In this document: in pieces, positions 17,453 through 25,978 of the stretch
Layout: each line of letters opens with the position of its first letter
How positions within the stretch are numbered: position 1 is the first letter of the stretch
Assembly (NCBI RefSeq): GCF_007341385.1
Contig: NZ_VJYD01000006.1
Span: 124,001-188,000, forward strand
Length of the DNA stretch: 64,000 bases
Direction of reading: 5' to 3'
DNA from: Flavobacterium daemonense
Lineage (GTDB): Bacteria > Bacteroidota > Bacteroidia > Flavobacteriales > Flavobacteriaceae
Translations under genes and position numbers: made by a program
Notes under the pieces: generated by a model
What the model saw: the letters and a program-made list of their open reading frames with translations, nothing else
Databases searched by the model: none
What the model was told of the DNA's origin: nothing

Positions 17453-19843
17453 CTAATTACGAAGCGGTTTTCCTTTAGTTAACATATATTGGATTCTCTC
17501 TAAAGTCTTACGCTCAGTACATAAACTCAAGAAAGCTTCACGTTCGATATCTAATAAATATTGTTCAGATACTAAAGTTGCTTCAGATAAATCACCACCA
17601 GCCATTACATAAGCCAGTTTATTAGCGATTTTCTTATCGTGCTCAGAAATGTATTTTCCAGCCTGCATTTGGTCAGTTCCAACTAAGAACATACCTAAGG
17701 CTTGTTTTCCTAAAACTTTAATGTCGTTTCTTCTGATTGGCTGAGTATAACCTGCTTCTGCCATCAACAATGCATGTTTTTTAGCTTCAGCAATCTGACG
17801 ATCTTTGTTTACTACGATAATATCTTTTCCATGTTGAAGAAGTCCAGTATCAAAAGCTTCATAACCAGAAGTCGAAACTTTAGCCATAGCAATAGTTAAG
17901 AAATACTCTTGAAGAACGTTCAACTCCACATCATTTTTGCGGAATAAATCTGAAGCTCTTAAAGCCATTTCTTTAGATCCACCACCACCAGGAAGTACAC
18001 CAACACCAAATTCAACTAATCCCATATAAGTTTCTGCTGCAGCTACAACTTTATCAGCGTGTAAACTCATTTCGCATCCACCGCCAAAAGTCATTCCGTG
18101 AGGCGCAACTACAACTGGAATAGAAGAATAACGAACACGCATCATTGTATCTTGGAACAATTTAATAGCCATGTTTAATTCGTCGTATTCCTGCTCAACT
18201 GCCATCATGAAAATCATTCCGATATTAGCTCCAACAGAGAAATTCGCTGCTTGGTTTCCAATAACTAAACCTTGATATTCTTTTTCAGATAAGTCGATTG
18301 CTTTATTGATAGCTTGTAATACGTCACCACCAATTGTATTCATTTTAGATTGGAATTCTAAATTCAAAATTCCGTCTCCTAAATCCTGAATGATTGCACC
18401 ACTGTTGCTCCAAACTTTTTTGCTTTCGCGAATGTTGTTTAGGATAATGAATGAATCTTGTCCAGGAACTTTTACTTGTGATTTTGTCGGAATGTTATAG
18501 AAATAAGTAGCTCCTTCTTTTACAGTATAGAAACTGTCGCTTCCAGAAGCCAACATTTCAGTAACCCATGCAGCAGGCTCTAAACCTTCAGCTTTCATGA
18601 TTTCAATTCCTTTTGCAACACCAATAGCATCCCAGATTTCGAATGGACCATTTTCCCATCCAAAACCAGCTTTCATGGCATCGTCAATTTTGTATAATTC
18701 GTCTGAGATTTCAGGAACTCTGTTTGACACGTAAGCAAACATCCCAGCGAAACTCTTACGGTAGAATTCTCCCGCTTTGTCTGTTCCTTTTACTAAAACT
18801 TTAAAACGATTGATTGGTTTATCAATAGTTTTTGTTAGTTCAAGCGTAGCAAAATTTGCTTTTTTCGCAGCGCGGTATTCTAGTGTATTTAAGTCTAAAG
18901 AAAGAATATCTTTATCTACTTTTTTGTAGAAACCTTGTCCAGTTTTACTTCCTAACCAATTATTTTCCATCATTTTGTTGATGAAATCAGGAAGTTTGAA
19001 CAATTCGTGTTGTTCGTCGTTCGGGCAGTTTTCGTAAATACCATTAGCAACGTGTACCAAAGTATCCAAACCAACAACGTCAACGGTACGGAAAGTAGCT
19101 GATTTTGGACGACCGATAACCGGACCAGTCAATTTATCAACTTCTTCAATCGTTAATCCCATTTCTTTTACAAGGTGGAATAAACTTTGGATTCCGTAAA
19201 TACCAATTCTGTTTCCAATAAACGCCGGAGTATCTTTAGCAACAACAGATGTTTTTCCTAAGAATTTAGATCCGTATTCGTTTAAGAAATCCAATACTTC
19301 AGTTGAAGTTTTTGGACCAGGAATAATTTCAAATAATTTTAAGTAACGCGCAGGGTTAAAAAAGTGAGTACCGCAGAAGTGTTGTTGGAAATCTTCGCTT
19401 CTTCCTTCACTCATAAAATGAATTGGAATACCAGAAGTGTTTGAAGTAACCAAAGTTCCCGGCTTGCGGAATTTCTCGATTTGTTCAAAAACCAATTTTT
19501 TGATATCCAAACGTTCCACTACAACCTCAATAATCCAATCAACATTGGCAATTTTTGCCATATCATCAGTCGTATTTCCAGTCGTAATTCTATTTGCGAA
19601 TTTCTGACTGTAAATAGGAGATGGTTTCGATTTTAATGAATTCGCCAAGTGCTCATTTACCACTCGGTTGCGAACAGCTTTACTTTCAAGAGTTAATCCT
19701 TTTTTAGCTTCAGCCTCGGTCAATTCGCGCGGTACGATGTCAAGAAGTAAAACTTCAACACCAATATTGGCAAAATGGCAAGCTATTCCTGAACCCATAA
19801 TTCCGGATCCAATTACAGCAACTTTTTTAATTGTGCGTTTCAT
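17453..19843 (-). CDS. fadN: 3-hydroxyacyl-CoA dehydrogenase/enoyl-CoA hydratase (FadN type)
   Basis: 796 residues. The Rossmann motif VIGSGIMGSGIACHFA at the N-terminus binds NAD. The 3-hydroxyacyl-CoA dehydrogenase domains cover about 1-420, and a crotonase-fold domain follows (about 450-720, with VGANIG and GGGCEMSLHAD/GVLPGGGGSKEM). The order dehydrogenase-then-hydratase is that of Bacillus subtilis FadN and the reverse of E. coli FadB. It carries out hydration and NAD-dependent oxidation of enoyl-CoA. The gene order fadN-fadA-fadE equals the B. subtilis fadNAE operon. Confidence 0.9.
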   Translation of the reverse strand: MKRTIKKVAVIGSGIMGSGIACHFANIGVEVLLLDIVPRELTEAEAKKGLTLESKAVRNRVVNEHLANSLKSKPSPIYSQKFANRITTGNTTDDMAKIANVDWIIEVVVERLDIKKLVFEQIEKFRKPGTLVTSNTSGIPIHFMSEGRSEDFQQHFCGTHFFNPARYLKLFEIIPGPKTSTEVLDFLNEYGSKFLGKTSVVAKDTPAFIGNRIGIYGIQSLFHLVKEMGLTIEEVDKLTGPVIGRPKSATFRTVDVVGLDTLVHVANGIYENCPNDEQHELFKLPDFINKMMENNWLGSKTGQGFYKKVDKDILSLDLNTLEYRAAKKANFATLELTKTIDKPINRFKVLVKGTDKAGEFYRKSFAGMFAYVSNRVPEISDELYKIDDAMKAGFGWENGPFEIWDAIGVAKGIEIMKAEGLEPAAWVTEMLASGSDSFYTVKEGATYFYNIPTKSQVKVPGQDSFIILNNIRESKKVWSNSGAIIQDLGDGILNLEFQSKMNTIGGDVLQAINKAIDLSEKEYQGLVIGNQAANFSVGANIGMIFMMAVEQEYDELNMAIKLFQDTMMRVRYSSIPVVVAPHGMTFGGGCEMSLHADKVVAAAETYMGLVEFGVGVLPGGGGSKEMALRASDLFRKNDVELNVLQEYFLTIAMAKVSTSGYEAFDTGLLQHGKDIIVVNKDRQIAEAKKHALLMAEAGYTQPIRRNDIKVLGKQALGMFLVGTDQMQAGKYISEHDKKIANKLAYVMAGGDLSEATLVSEQYLLDIEREAFLSLCTERKTLERIQYMLTKGKPLRN

Positions 19844-19897
19844 AGGTACTTAATATTTGTTTTTTGCCAGAATCTGAATTATCTCTTAAAAGAAATA

Positions 19898-20356
19898 CTA
19901 TTCATTTTCTGTATTTTCTGTTTGATTAAATATGTTTTTATCGTGAATCAGTTCGTTGATGATTTCAGAAACTTCGATAAAATGTTTCAGCTTTTCTTCC
20001 GAAACATGTTTTTTAACGGTTTCATTAAACTTCAGAACTGTATTTTTAGATAAATCTCTTTTTTCTTTTCCAAATTCGGTCAAGTAAATTAATACGCCTC
20101 GGCCGTCACTTGGGTTTTTCTTGCGAACAATTAAACCTTTTTCTTCCATAGATTTGAGCGTTCTGGTTAAGCTTGTAGCTTCCATACCCATTCTAGGGCC
20201 TAAAGCGGTCGATGGTGTTCCTTCTTCCTTGTCCATGCTTAAAAGTGCAAATCCCGTTGCCATTGTTGCATCGTACTTTGCAGCTTCTTCGTTGTACATT
20301 CTTGAAACAGCTTGCCATGTCGCTCTCAAAATATAATCTATCGTTTTGTCTTTCAT
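19898..20356 (-). CDS. MarR-family transcriptional regulator of the fad operon
   Basis: 152 residues, a winged helix-turn-helix protein. The recognition helix and wing lie about residues 50-100 (MGMEATSLTRTLKSMEEKGL, then RKKNPSDGRGVLIYLTE with the Asp/Arg wing tip DGRG). Flanking helices form the dimer interface. It is the first gene of the beta-oxidation operon, 54 bases upstream of the fadN gene, so it probably represses the operon until an acyl-CoA or similar ligand binds. The palindrome at 20390-20411 is the likely operator. Confidence 0.88.
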   Translation of the reverse strand: MKDKTIDYILRATWQAVSRMYNEEAAKYDATMATGFALLSMDKEEGTPSTALGPRMGMEATSLTRTLKSMEEKGLIVRKKNPSDGRGVLIYLTEFGKEKRDLSKNTVLKFNETVKKHVSEEKLKHFIEVSEIINELIHDKNIFNQTENTENE

Positions 20357-20374
20357 AGGTAACTATATCGATTT

Positions 20375-20382
20375 CAAATATA
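20375..20382 (-). promoter_or_regulatory. Candidate -7 box of the marR-fad operon
   Basis: CAAATATA on the plus strand is TATATTTG on the coding strand, an exact TAnnTTTG match 19 bases before the regulator's start codon. I see no clear -33 TTTG at the standard spacing; the position it would occupy is inside the palindrome at 20390-20411. Confidence 0.5.
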
Positions 20383-20389
20383 ATTAAAA

Positions 20390-20411
20390 AATACTATGCA
20401 TGCATATTATT
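20390..20411. promoter_or_regulatory. 22-base palindrome, candidate MarR operator
   Basis: AATACTATGCA followed by TGCATATTATT: 10 of 11 positions are symmetric around 20400/20401, with the core ATGCATGCAT. It overlaps the expected -33 region of the regulator gene, which suits autorepression. MarR sites are usually palindromes of 16-22 bases. Confidence 0.5.
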
Positions 20412-21034
20412 TTTAAATAAATTTTTGGTTAATTAAAAAATGTCTTTGGTTTTCAGTGTTTTGTGGTTAAATTTTAACTGAAATATACTATTCTTTTTTG
20501 AAATTTTAACAAAATTCATGCGTTAAAAAATCTTTTTTGATTTTAAAACGAGGTTTAATTCGGTATTATTCAAAAAAATATGCGTTTAGTTTAGTGTTGT
20601 TTTGTGGTTAGTGTCTTGAAATTGACTTGGTTTGAGGTTTGCTATGGTTGTTTTTGGAAATTTTTAAATTGTAGAGGCGCACAGTAGTGCCTCTAATCTG
20701 TTGTTTTGAAATCAGGGGGTTGTATTTGGTTTGTAGGTTTTTTGTTTGTGGATTAAACGAACATAAAAGAAAAAGTTGAAAATTAAAATAAATAGAAGAA
20801 AAAGATATTGAAATACATTTTGGTATAGAACTAAGAAGTCGTCTTTAAAGATTTGCTTCTCCAGACCGTTGCATTGATATTCCTTTTATATACAATACAA
20901 ACTTGAACACTGATTTTTTATTAGAAATAATAAAATTTAATAAAAAAATACATTAAAATGACAAATAGGAATAAATTAACTGAAAAGTTTGATTTGTTTT
21001 TTCAAAGCATTAAATGTAGGATAAAGATTTAATA
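20412..21034. other. Non-coding gap between the fad operon and the accessory island
   Basis: About 620 A+T-rich bases with no credible gene. The only structure I see is a hairpin at 20672-20695 (TAGAGGC with GCCTCTA, inner CAC/GTG), lacking a T run and so not an obvious terminator. Similar GAGGCGCAC...GTGCCTC hairpins are a common intergenic repeat type in this phylum. Confidence 0.4.
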
Positions 21035-21042
21035 TATCTTTG
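21035..21042 (+). promoter_or_regulatory. Candidate -7 box of the DGxQR/HEPN operon
   Basis: TATCTTTG matches TAnnTTTG and lies 34 bases before the start codon at 21077. A matching -33 TTTG at normal spacing is not evident. Confidence 0.4.
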
Positions 21043-21076
21043 ACAAAATAGTTTTGCAAATTTTTAAATTATAAAT

Positions 21077-22096
21077 ATGGAGATTTTTGATAAAGATTTT
21101 GATTATGTGATCAATGGAGTTGTCGCTACTGGCGCTATTACTTATGAAGAAGCACTAGATAAGTTAATTCCCCTTATTAATAAAACTGATTTTCAAAGAA
21201 AACTTCAAGATAAAAAGTTTTATGAAAAATTAGAAAAGGATATTGAAAAGGGGTGTATAATGCCTGCAATAACAATTGCATATGTTGATGAAACAATTAA
21301 TGATAAATCAACAACAGATGACGTGTTAAATTTCTTTAATACGAACTTTAAAGAATCATTTGTTTTAGATGGTATTCAAAGATTAAATACTTTAGAAAGA
21401 CTTAGAGATTCGGAATATCTAGACAAAAAAAAGAAGTTATATGTTAATGTGATTTTTAGTAATTCTGTCGATAAACTTTTGTACAGAATGATTACTCTTA
21501 ATAATGGACAAAAACCTATGACTCCAAGACATCAAGTTGAAGTAATGATGGCTAACTATAATTTTGAAGCTATGGGTATTAGAGTTCAATCAGAAAAGGA
21601 TAGAGCAGAAAAAATAGATCAGAAGTCTTTTAATAAATCTGATTTAATTCAAGCATATTTAGCTTATATGGCTAATAGTCCTCTAATTGATAATAAGAAA
21701 ATTATAGAAGAAAAGATGAATGAATTGTTAGTCAGTAAGATTATTAGCGCTGACCCTGTAAATAATTATTCAGATTTTCACAATGTACTTTTGGCTATTT
21801 CAAAATTTCAACATAATCCTGTTTCTTTAAAATGGTTAAAACAAGCAAATAATTTAGTTGGTTTTGCTGTTGGAATGAGAAGTTCATATGAATTAGTTTT
21901 AGAATTAACAGAAGAAGAATTTACAGAAACTATTCAGAAATTTGATAAAGCTTTTTCAGATTTTAATCCTTCAAAAATTAAATTAGGAAAATTTAGAAGA
22001 GAATTGACTTGCGAATATTTTCAGAGATTTTCTAAGTTAAAGGAATATGACGAACTTGAATTGTTGGAACATTTTAGTTCGATAACAAATGAATAA
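21077..22096 (+). CDS. DUF262/ParB-like protein with DGxQR motif
   Basis: 339 residues, soluble. Residues 94-106 read SFVLDGIQRLNTL, matching the DGQQRLTTL motif of DUF262/GmrS and ParB/DndB-type (DGQHR) domains, with the first Gln replaced by Ile100. Residues about 139-152 (ITLNNGQKPMTP) match the second DUF262 motif (INxxGxPLT). There is no C-terminal HNH nuclease as in GmrSD-type enzymes. This fold uses or senses nucleotides or acts as a nuclease in phage-defence proteins. Its coding strand is more A+T-rich than the neighbouring fad genes. It overlaps the next gene by 8 bases, so the two are co-translated. The function is inferred only. Confidence 0.6.
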   Translation: MEIFDKDFDYVINGVVATGAITYEEALDKLIPLINKTDFQRKLQDKKFYEKLEKDIEKGCIMPAITIAYVDETINDKSTTDDVLNFFNTNFKESFVLDGIQRLNTLERLRDSEYLDKKKKLYVNVIFSNSVDKLLYRMITLNNGQKPMTPRHQVEVMMANYNFEAMGIRVQSEKDRAEKIDQKSFNKSDLIQAYLAYMANSPLIDNKKIIEEKMNELLVSKIISADPVNNYSDFHNVLLAISKFQHNPVSLKWLKQANNLVGFAVGMRSSYELVLELTEEEFTETIQKFDKAFSDFNPSKIKLGKFRRELTCEYFQRFSKLKEYDELELLEHFSSITNE

Positions 22097-22976
22097 GCGA
22101 TATAAGTATAACGAAAGTTTAATTCGTGCAAATTCTAAAAATAAATATCTTAATGCTAGCGAAAATAGAAATCCTTTATTAGGTATTTTTAGATTATTAT
22201 CAGGAACTATAAATTGTACAGATGAATTTTTAGAGAAAAATCATAAGTTTCGAACAAATTATTTTCAATTCCCTTACATTGATAATGACGTATTAAAACA
22301 ATCTATTTTTACAGATTTATTTCCTGAAGAAGTGAAAATTTCTCATTTAAATAGTTATTTTAAAGTAGCTAGAAGAAATAAGAAATTTTATGAAACTATC
22401 GAATGTGAATTAATTAAATGTTTGATTGCTAATAAATCTGCAAATTTTTTAGAATCTTTTTTTTACTTATATAGGGTAATTGAAGGGATTAGTTATAGTC
22501 TACCTTTAATATTTGCTTCAAAATTAAAAGATTACAATAAATCATATGATCTGCTTCAAAAATTTTTTAGTAAATCAAAAGAAAGTGAACTTGCTTTTTT
22601 TAAGAAATTTATCTGTGAAGTTTATAAAGAAGAGGACTTTTTTAAAACATCAATATCTATAAATCTTGATTTAATTGATGTTGAAGAGTTAAAGGAGAAA
22701 TATTATAAAACGTATAGTTCATTAATTATTGATAAAAAGAATATTGAAGATGCCACAGAAAATGAAGAGGTGAAAATTTCTTTTATTGGTTATTATGAGT
22801 TTATGATAGAAGTAAGGAATCGATATTTTCACTTTTTGCAAGGAACATGGAAAGAAAATTTAAAGACCACTGAAGTTTTATATCCAGATCAATTCTTTAA
22901 ACCATTAATTGATAATGGCATTAATTGGGTTGCAATTATTCTTTTTGAAATATTAAAGTTTGATTTAGATAGTTAG
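22089..22976 (+). CDS. Candidate HEPN-domain protein
   Basis: 295 residues, soluble, mainly helical. I recognise no full-length family. In the C-terminal third, residues 241-249 read EVRNRYFHF. Arg243-Asn244 and His248 form an exact RNxxxH motif, the catalytic signature of HEPN ribonucleases. It lies in a helical region, with an earlier helix (ESFFYLYRVIEGISYSL, about 120-136) like the first HEPN helix. A HEPN RNase paired with a DGxQR protein would fit an abortive-infection or toxin-regulator pair. A short motif can arise by chance, so confidence in HEPN is moderate. The start codon at 22089 lies inside the previous gene. Confidence 0.55.
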   Translation: MNKRYKYNESLIRANSKNKYLNASENRNPLLGIFRLLSGTINCTDEFLEKNHKFRTNYFQFPYIDNDVLKQSIFTDLFPEEVKISHLNSYFKVARRNKKFYETIECELIKCLIANKSANFLESFFYLYRVIEGISYSLPLIFASKLKDYNKSYDLLQKFFSKSKESELAFFKKFICEVYKEEDFFKTSISINLDLIDVEELKEKYYKTYSSLIIDKKNIEDATENEEVKISFIGYYEFMIEVRNRYFHFLQGTWKENLKTTEVLYPDQFFKPLIDNGINWVAIILFEILKFDLDS

Positions 22977-23017
22977 TATGACTTCCAAAATTTAAAAAGA
23001 TGCAAAGCTAGTAGATT

Positions 23018-23102
23018 CCCCTGTTGTTGCGAACGTCACGCTTTTAAAAGTAACCAACTTCAAAAAATATATGAGCGCTATTGAAACGTTCGCACAGACA
23101 GG
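23018..23102. repeat. REP-like palindromic element, diverged copy
   Basis: CCTGTTGTTGCGAACGT (23020-23036) and the complement of CCTGTCTGTGCGAACGT (23086-23102) match at 15 of 17 positions. The left end (CCCCTGTTGTTGCGAACGTC) resembles the outer arm of the element at 697-796. It separates the DGxQR/HEPN operon from the small gene at 23106. Confidence 0.5.
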
Positions 23103-23105
23103 AGG

Positions 23106-23261
23106 TTATGATATTAAAAATATAATTATTAGAAAAAGAAGTATTAAAGCTATTAATAGCTTTTTTTCTTTTCGTTGCCAAAGCATCTTTTTTCTTTGGG
23201 CTTCGATTTGAACTAATTTCTCTACATTTTTAAAATCAATATGACTTCTTATAATTGACAT
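23106..23261 (-). CDS. Small single-pass membrane protein
   Basis: 51 residues. It has a charged N-terminal half (DFKNVEKLVQIEAQRKKML, then WQRKEKK) and a C-terminal hydrophobic helix (LLIALILLFLIIIFLIS) that would span the membrane once with a positive-inside end. No family is recognised. The reading frame is clean, with an A-rich upstream region but no strong promoter seen. It faces the HEPN operon in the opposite direction, so any link to it is speculative. Confidence 0.4.
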   Translation of the reverse strand: MSIIRSHIDFKNVEKLVQIEAQRKKMLWQRKEKKLLIALILLFLIIIFLIS

Positions 23262-23386
23262 TTTTTATCAAAAATAAAAAACAACAAAAAGTAAAGAAGT
23301 CATTTAAAGTTTCATTTCTAATATAATAAGACAAATAAACCTACAAATAAGAATTTGTAATAATTCGTTAATTATTAATTACATGT

Positions 23387-23980
23387 CTATTTTTTTTTTA
23401 TTGATACGTAAATGCCTAATTCTCTCATATATCGAAGTACTGTAATGGGTGATACTAAATATCCACATTTTTCAAGTTCTACTGCGATACGATAACATCC
23501 ATAAGTTTCTCTTGATGCAACAAAGATGGAATTGATCTCATATTTTAAATTACTTTTACATTTTTGCTTTTTTGTGAGAAAACCTTTTTTCCATGCTTGA
23601 TAGGTTACTGTGTTTGTACCCAATGTTTTACACATTAATTCTTTAGGGTAATTCTTTTCATTTTCGGCAATAAATTGAAAGATTAAAGATTTGTCATGCA
23701 TAATAAACTCCCTAGCATTTCTGATAATTTCAAACTTTAGATTTATATTCCTAATCTGTTTTTTAAGAATTCTAATCTTTTTTTCTTCAGAACTTGATAT
23801 TGAATTTCCTTTACCTGGAAAGCTTGTACTTCCATTCTTTTTTAAAATATTTCGCCACAATGACAGCGATTTTAGACTTATTTGCAAATCTCTCGCCGTC
23901 TGAGTTACACTTCCATTTTCATAACTTAGTTGAATAGCCCTTAATTTGAAATCTCGGTTATAATGTATCCTCTTTTTCAT
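23387..23980 (-). pseudogene. Truncated IS3-type transposase gene lacking the DDE domain
   Basis: 198 residues from the Met at 23980. It has an OrfA-like helix-turn-helix (KLRAIQLSYENGSVTQTARDL), a Lys/Leu-rich coil, and the HTH_21-type segment ending ETYGCYRIAVELEKCGY. It stops after a run of A, exactly where the integrase core should begin, and no DDE residues follow in any frame before the element's likely end. Its start overlaps the 3' end of the complete transposase gene by 23 bases. It is either a decayed second transposase or an accessory DNA-binding protein of the element. Confidence 0.55.
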
Positions 23981-25136
23981 GACTAATATTATTAAATTCC
24001 TCAGGTGACTTGTAATTAAGACTGGAATGTATTCTTTTTTTATTATACCAATTTTCAATATATTCAAGTATAACGATTTTCAATTCACTTGTCGTTAATA
24101 ATCTCTTCTGTTTATAAATGGCTTCTCTTTTTAAAGTATTAAAAAAACTTTCCATAACAGCATTATCATAACTATCTCCCGTTCGACTCATGCTTGGTTT
24201 GCAATTATATTCAACTAATTTATTAGTAAACAATTTATTTGCATACTGAATTCCTTTATCAGAATGGAATATTAATCCTTCTGTAACGGCACGATTAGTT
24301 ATTGCTTTTTCAAAAGCTGGTAAAGTTGTAACCTTAGTAGAAAGTCCAGAACTCAAATGCCAGCCAATTATTTTTCTATCATACAAGTCCATGACAACAG
24401 TGAGATATGAAAATCTTTTATCAATCTGAATATAAGTTATGTCTGAAACCCATACTTTGGAAGGTTTATCGACTTTAAATTGCCTGTTTAAGATGTTTGG
24501 CGCAATACATAAATTATGTTGTGAATTGGTTGTAATTTTGAATTTCTTTTTTACTTTACTTCTCAAACCAAGCTCTTTCAGCCAAAACGATACCTGTCCT
24601 TCAGAAATTTGAAATCCACGATCGTGTAGTTCTCTCGTTATAAAAACAACTCCTTTATATTGTTCGAATTCAAAAAATATAGATTTTATTTCTTTTTTAA
24701 GTAGATAAACACGGGTTTCTGTTTTTGAAAAAGGCTGTTTTGTCCATAAATCGTAAGTAGAATGAGAAGCCCTTAAGACCTCGAACATTTTGTACAAAGG
24801 ATATTTATCTCTGTTTTGGTGTATAAAATTACAAAGTACATGTTTGCCTTGATGCATATATTTTTGCCCTTTTTCCAGTATTTCTAAACGGATTCTAGAG
24901 TCTGCAAGATTCTTTTCTAATTCATAGATTTCCTTGTTTTCATAATATACTCTTTTTCGGCCTAGACCAGGAAAACTTCCCTTTGCAAATTTAGAATAAG
25001 TACTTCGCCATTTAGAAAGCATTTTCGGATTGACACCTAATTCATTCGCAGTTTCTGAAACCGTATTTCTTACATAACTTAATAGAACTGCATTCTCTTT
25101 GAAGACGGGGTCGTAATGTCTGGAATTTTTATTCAT
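23958..25136 (-). CDS. IS3-family transposase, single-frame
   Basis: 392 residues. N-terminal helix-turn-helix (NTVSETANELGVNPKMLSKW), a coiled linker, HTH_21, then an rve integrase core. The catalytic triad is complete: Asp232 (WVSDITY), Asp293 (HSDKGIQYA) and Glu329 (AVMESFFNTLKRE), spacing D-60-D-35-E. OrfA-like and OrfB-like parts are in one frame, so no programmed frameshift is needed. It looks intact and may be active. Confidence 0.9.
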   Translation of the reverse strand: MNKNSRHYDPVFKENAVLLSYVRNTVSETANELGVNPKMLSKWRSTYSKFAKGSFPGLGRKRVYYENKEIYELEKNLADSRIRLEILEKGQKYMHQGKHVLCNFIHQNRDKYPLYKMFEVLRASHSTYDLWTKQPFSKTETRVYLLKKEIKSIFFEFEQYKGVVFITRELHDRGFQISEGQVSFWLKELGLRSKVKKKFKITTNSQHNLCIAPNILNRQFKVDKPSKVWVSDITYIQIDKRFSYLTVVMDLYDRKIIGWHLSSGLSTKVTTLPAFEKAITNRAVTEGLIFHSDKGIQYANKLFTNKLVEYNCKPSMSRTGDSYDNAVMESFFNTLKREAIYKQKRLLTTSELKIVILEYIENWYNKKRIHSSLNYKSPEEFNNISHEKEDTL

Positions 25137-25240
25137 ATTATTAAGTACTAATATTAATCAATCTTATCGCAAAAAAATGACAATCTAAATTACAACATAT
25201 TAAAAGACAAAACTTTGATAACGAAGATTTTCAATCTCTG

Positions 25241-25267
25241 CCCCCGCTCATGCGAGCGTTCCACCCT
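25241..25267. repeat. Half copy of the REP-like element
   Basis: CCCCCGCTCATGCGAGCGTT followed by CCACC contains a CGCTC/GAGCG hairpin. It resembles the ends of the elements at 697-796 and 23018-23102. No second arm is evident. Confidence 0.35.
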
Positions 25268-25382
25268 TGCAAATAATGAAAAGCAATTCAAGCTTTAATA
25301 GAGAATCAGAGAAAAATTATATCAATAAACACTTCAAGTATCAATTGGTATAATTGTTATAAAAAATATATTTCATTCAATA

Positions 25383-25415
25383 TTTGTTAAATTATCACAA
25401 AATATACTACATTTG
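25383..25415 (+). promoter_or_regulatory. Promoter of the first short-peptide gene
   Basis: TTTG at 25383-25386, 21 bases, then TACATTTG at 25408-25415: a good Bacteroidota sigma-70 promoter. The predicted transcript starts about 20-25 bases before the ATG at 25446. Confidence 0.65.
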
Positions 25416-25445
25416 TATCTGTAATTAAAAATAGAAAAAATAGAT

Positions 25446-25544
25446 ATGACACTTTCAGTAAACCAAAATTTTGAACGTTTAGCCGGAGACATTCCAGCTG
25501 AAAGCGCAGGGTGCTATATGTATATTTATGAAAATGTAATGTAA
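25446..25544 (+). CDS. Short peptide gene 1
   Basis: 32 residues, with an acidic middle and a hydrophobic aromatic tail (GCYMYIYENVM). Its own promoter and a strong terminator 30 bases after the stop argue for a real transcription unit. It resembles the peptide at 26076: both have LAxxI then a Cys followed by aromatic residues. It could be a secreted or modified peptide, a leader peptide, or a small toxin; nothing decides between these. Confidence 0.45.
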   Translation: MTLSVNQNFERLAGDIPAESAGCYMYIYENVM

Positions 25545-25573
25545 AATTTAGAGTCAAACTCATCATAAAACAG

Positions 25574-25608
25574 AAAAGCGTCCTCATTTTAGGACGCTTT
25601 TTTTGTTT
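25574..25608 (+). terminator. Intrinsic terminator of short-peptide gene 1
   Basis: AAAAGCGTCCT (25574-25584) and AGGACGCTTTT (25591-25601) form a perfect stem, with a T run to 25604. Confidence 0.85.
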
Positions 25609-25612
25609 TTGT

Positions 25613-25739
25613 TGTCATTTCGACGAAGGAGACTCGAGTGATAACGAACAGGCGAAGCAAATCTCCACGAGAAGCTCGACAAAGATTGGATTTTCGTTGC
25701 GGAGTTACTTGCGAAGATTTCTCCTTCGTCGAAATGACA
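25613..25739. repeat. Palindromic intergenic repeat, GTCATTTCGACGAAGG family
   Basis: Perfect 20-base ends: TGTCATTTCGACGAAGGAGA at 25613-25632 and its complement at 25720-25739. The interior (ACTCGAGTGATAACGAACAG, then GCGAAGCAAATC) closely matches the copy at 57538-57685. Confidence 0.75.
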
Positions 25740-25945
25740 TACTAATTGAAAAAAAAGTAAAAAAATAATTGACCAAAATGTTTAATGATTTATCAAAATA
25801 GCGAAATATAGTCTTGGAACGTAATCTAATGAGCAACAGTCATTTGATATAAAATAGAAATCTGCATCAGTTTGCGGACAGGAATTTCTTTGTGTAAATT
25901 TTATACATAACTAATTGATAGTCAGAAAATTAATCTTAAAAAAGA

Positions 25946-25978
25946 TTTGGAAATATGATTTTTTTCATCATATCTTTG
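25946..25978 (+). promoter_or_regulatory. Promoter of the second short-peptide gene
   Basis: TTTG at 25946-25949, 21 bases, then TATCTTTG at 25971-25978. The spacing equals that of the promoter at 25383. A leader of about 90 bases follows, including a low-complexity CAATAA-type stretch (26006-26060) expected to be unstructured. Confidence 0.65.

Larger units (their letters stand above)
23356..25194 (-). mobile_element. IS3-family-like insertion element (ends uncertain)
   Basis: It contains two overlapping minus-strand transposase genes. The tentative ends begin TGTAAT (23356) and end ATTACA (25194), as IS3 elements begin TG and end CA, but the inverted repeats are weak beyond six bases. I see no target duplication. 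The boundaries therefore rest mainly on gene content. Confidence 0.5.

Noticed and set aside
20672..20695. Terminator between the fad operon and the island
   Set aside because: The hairpin is followed by no T run on either strand.
21077..22096. A complete GmrSD-type restriction enzyme
   Set aside because: The DUF262-like motifs are present but no HNH (GmrD) motif follows in this protein or the next.
23387..23980. OrfB of the IS3 element
   Set aside because: No DDE residues are present, and the upstream protein already contains the full integrase core.
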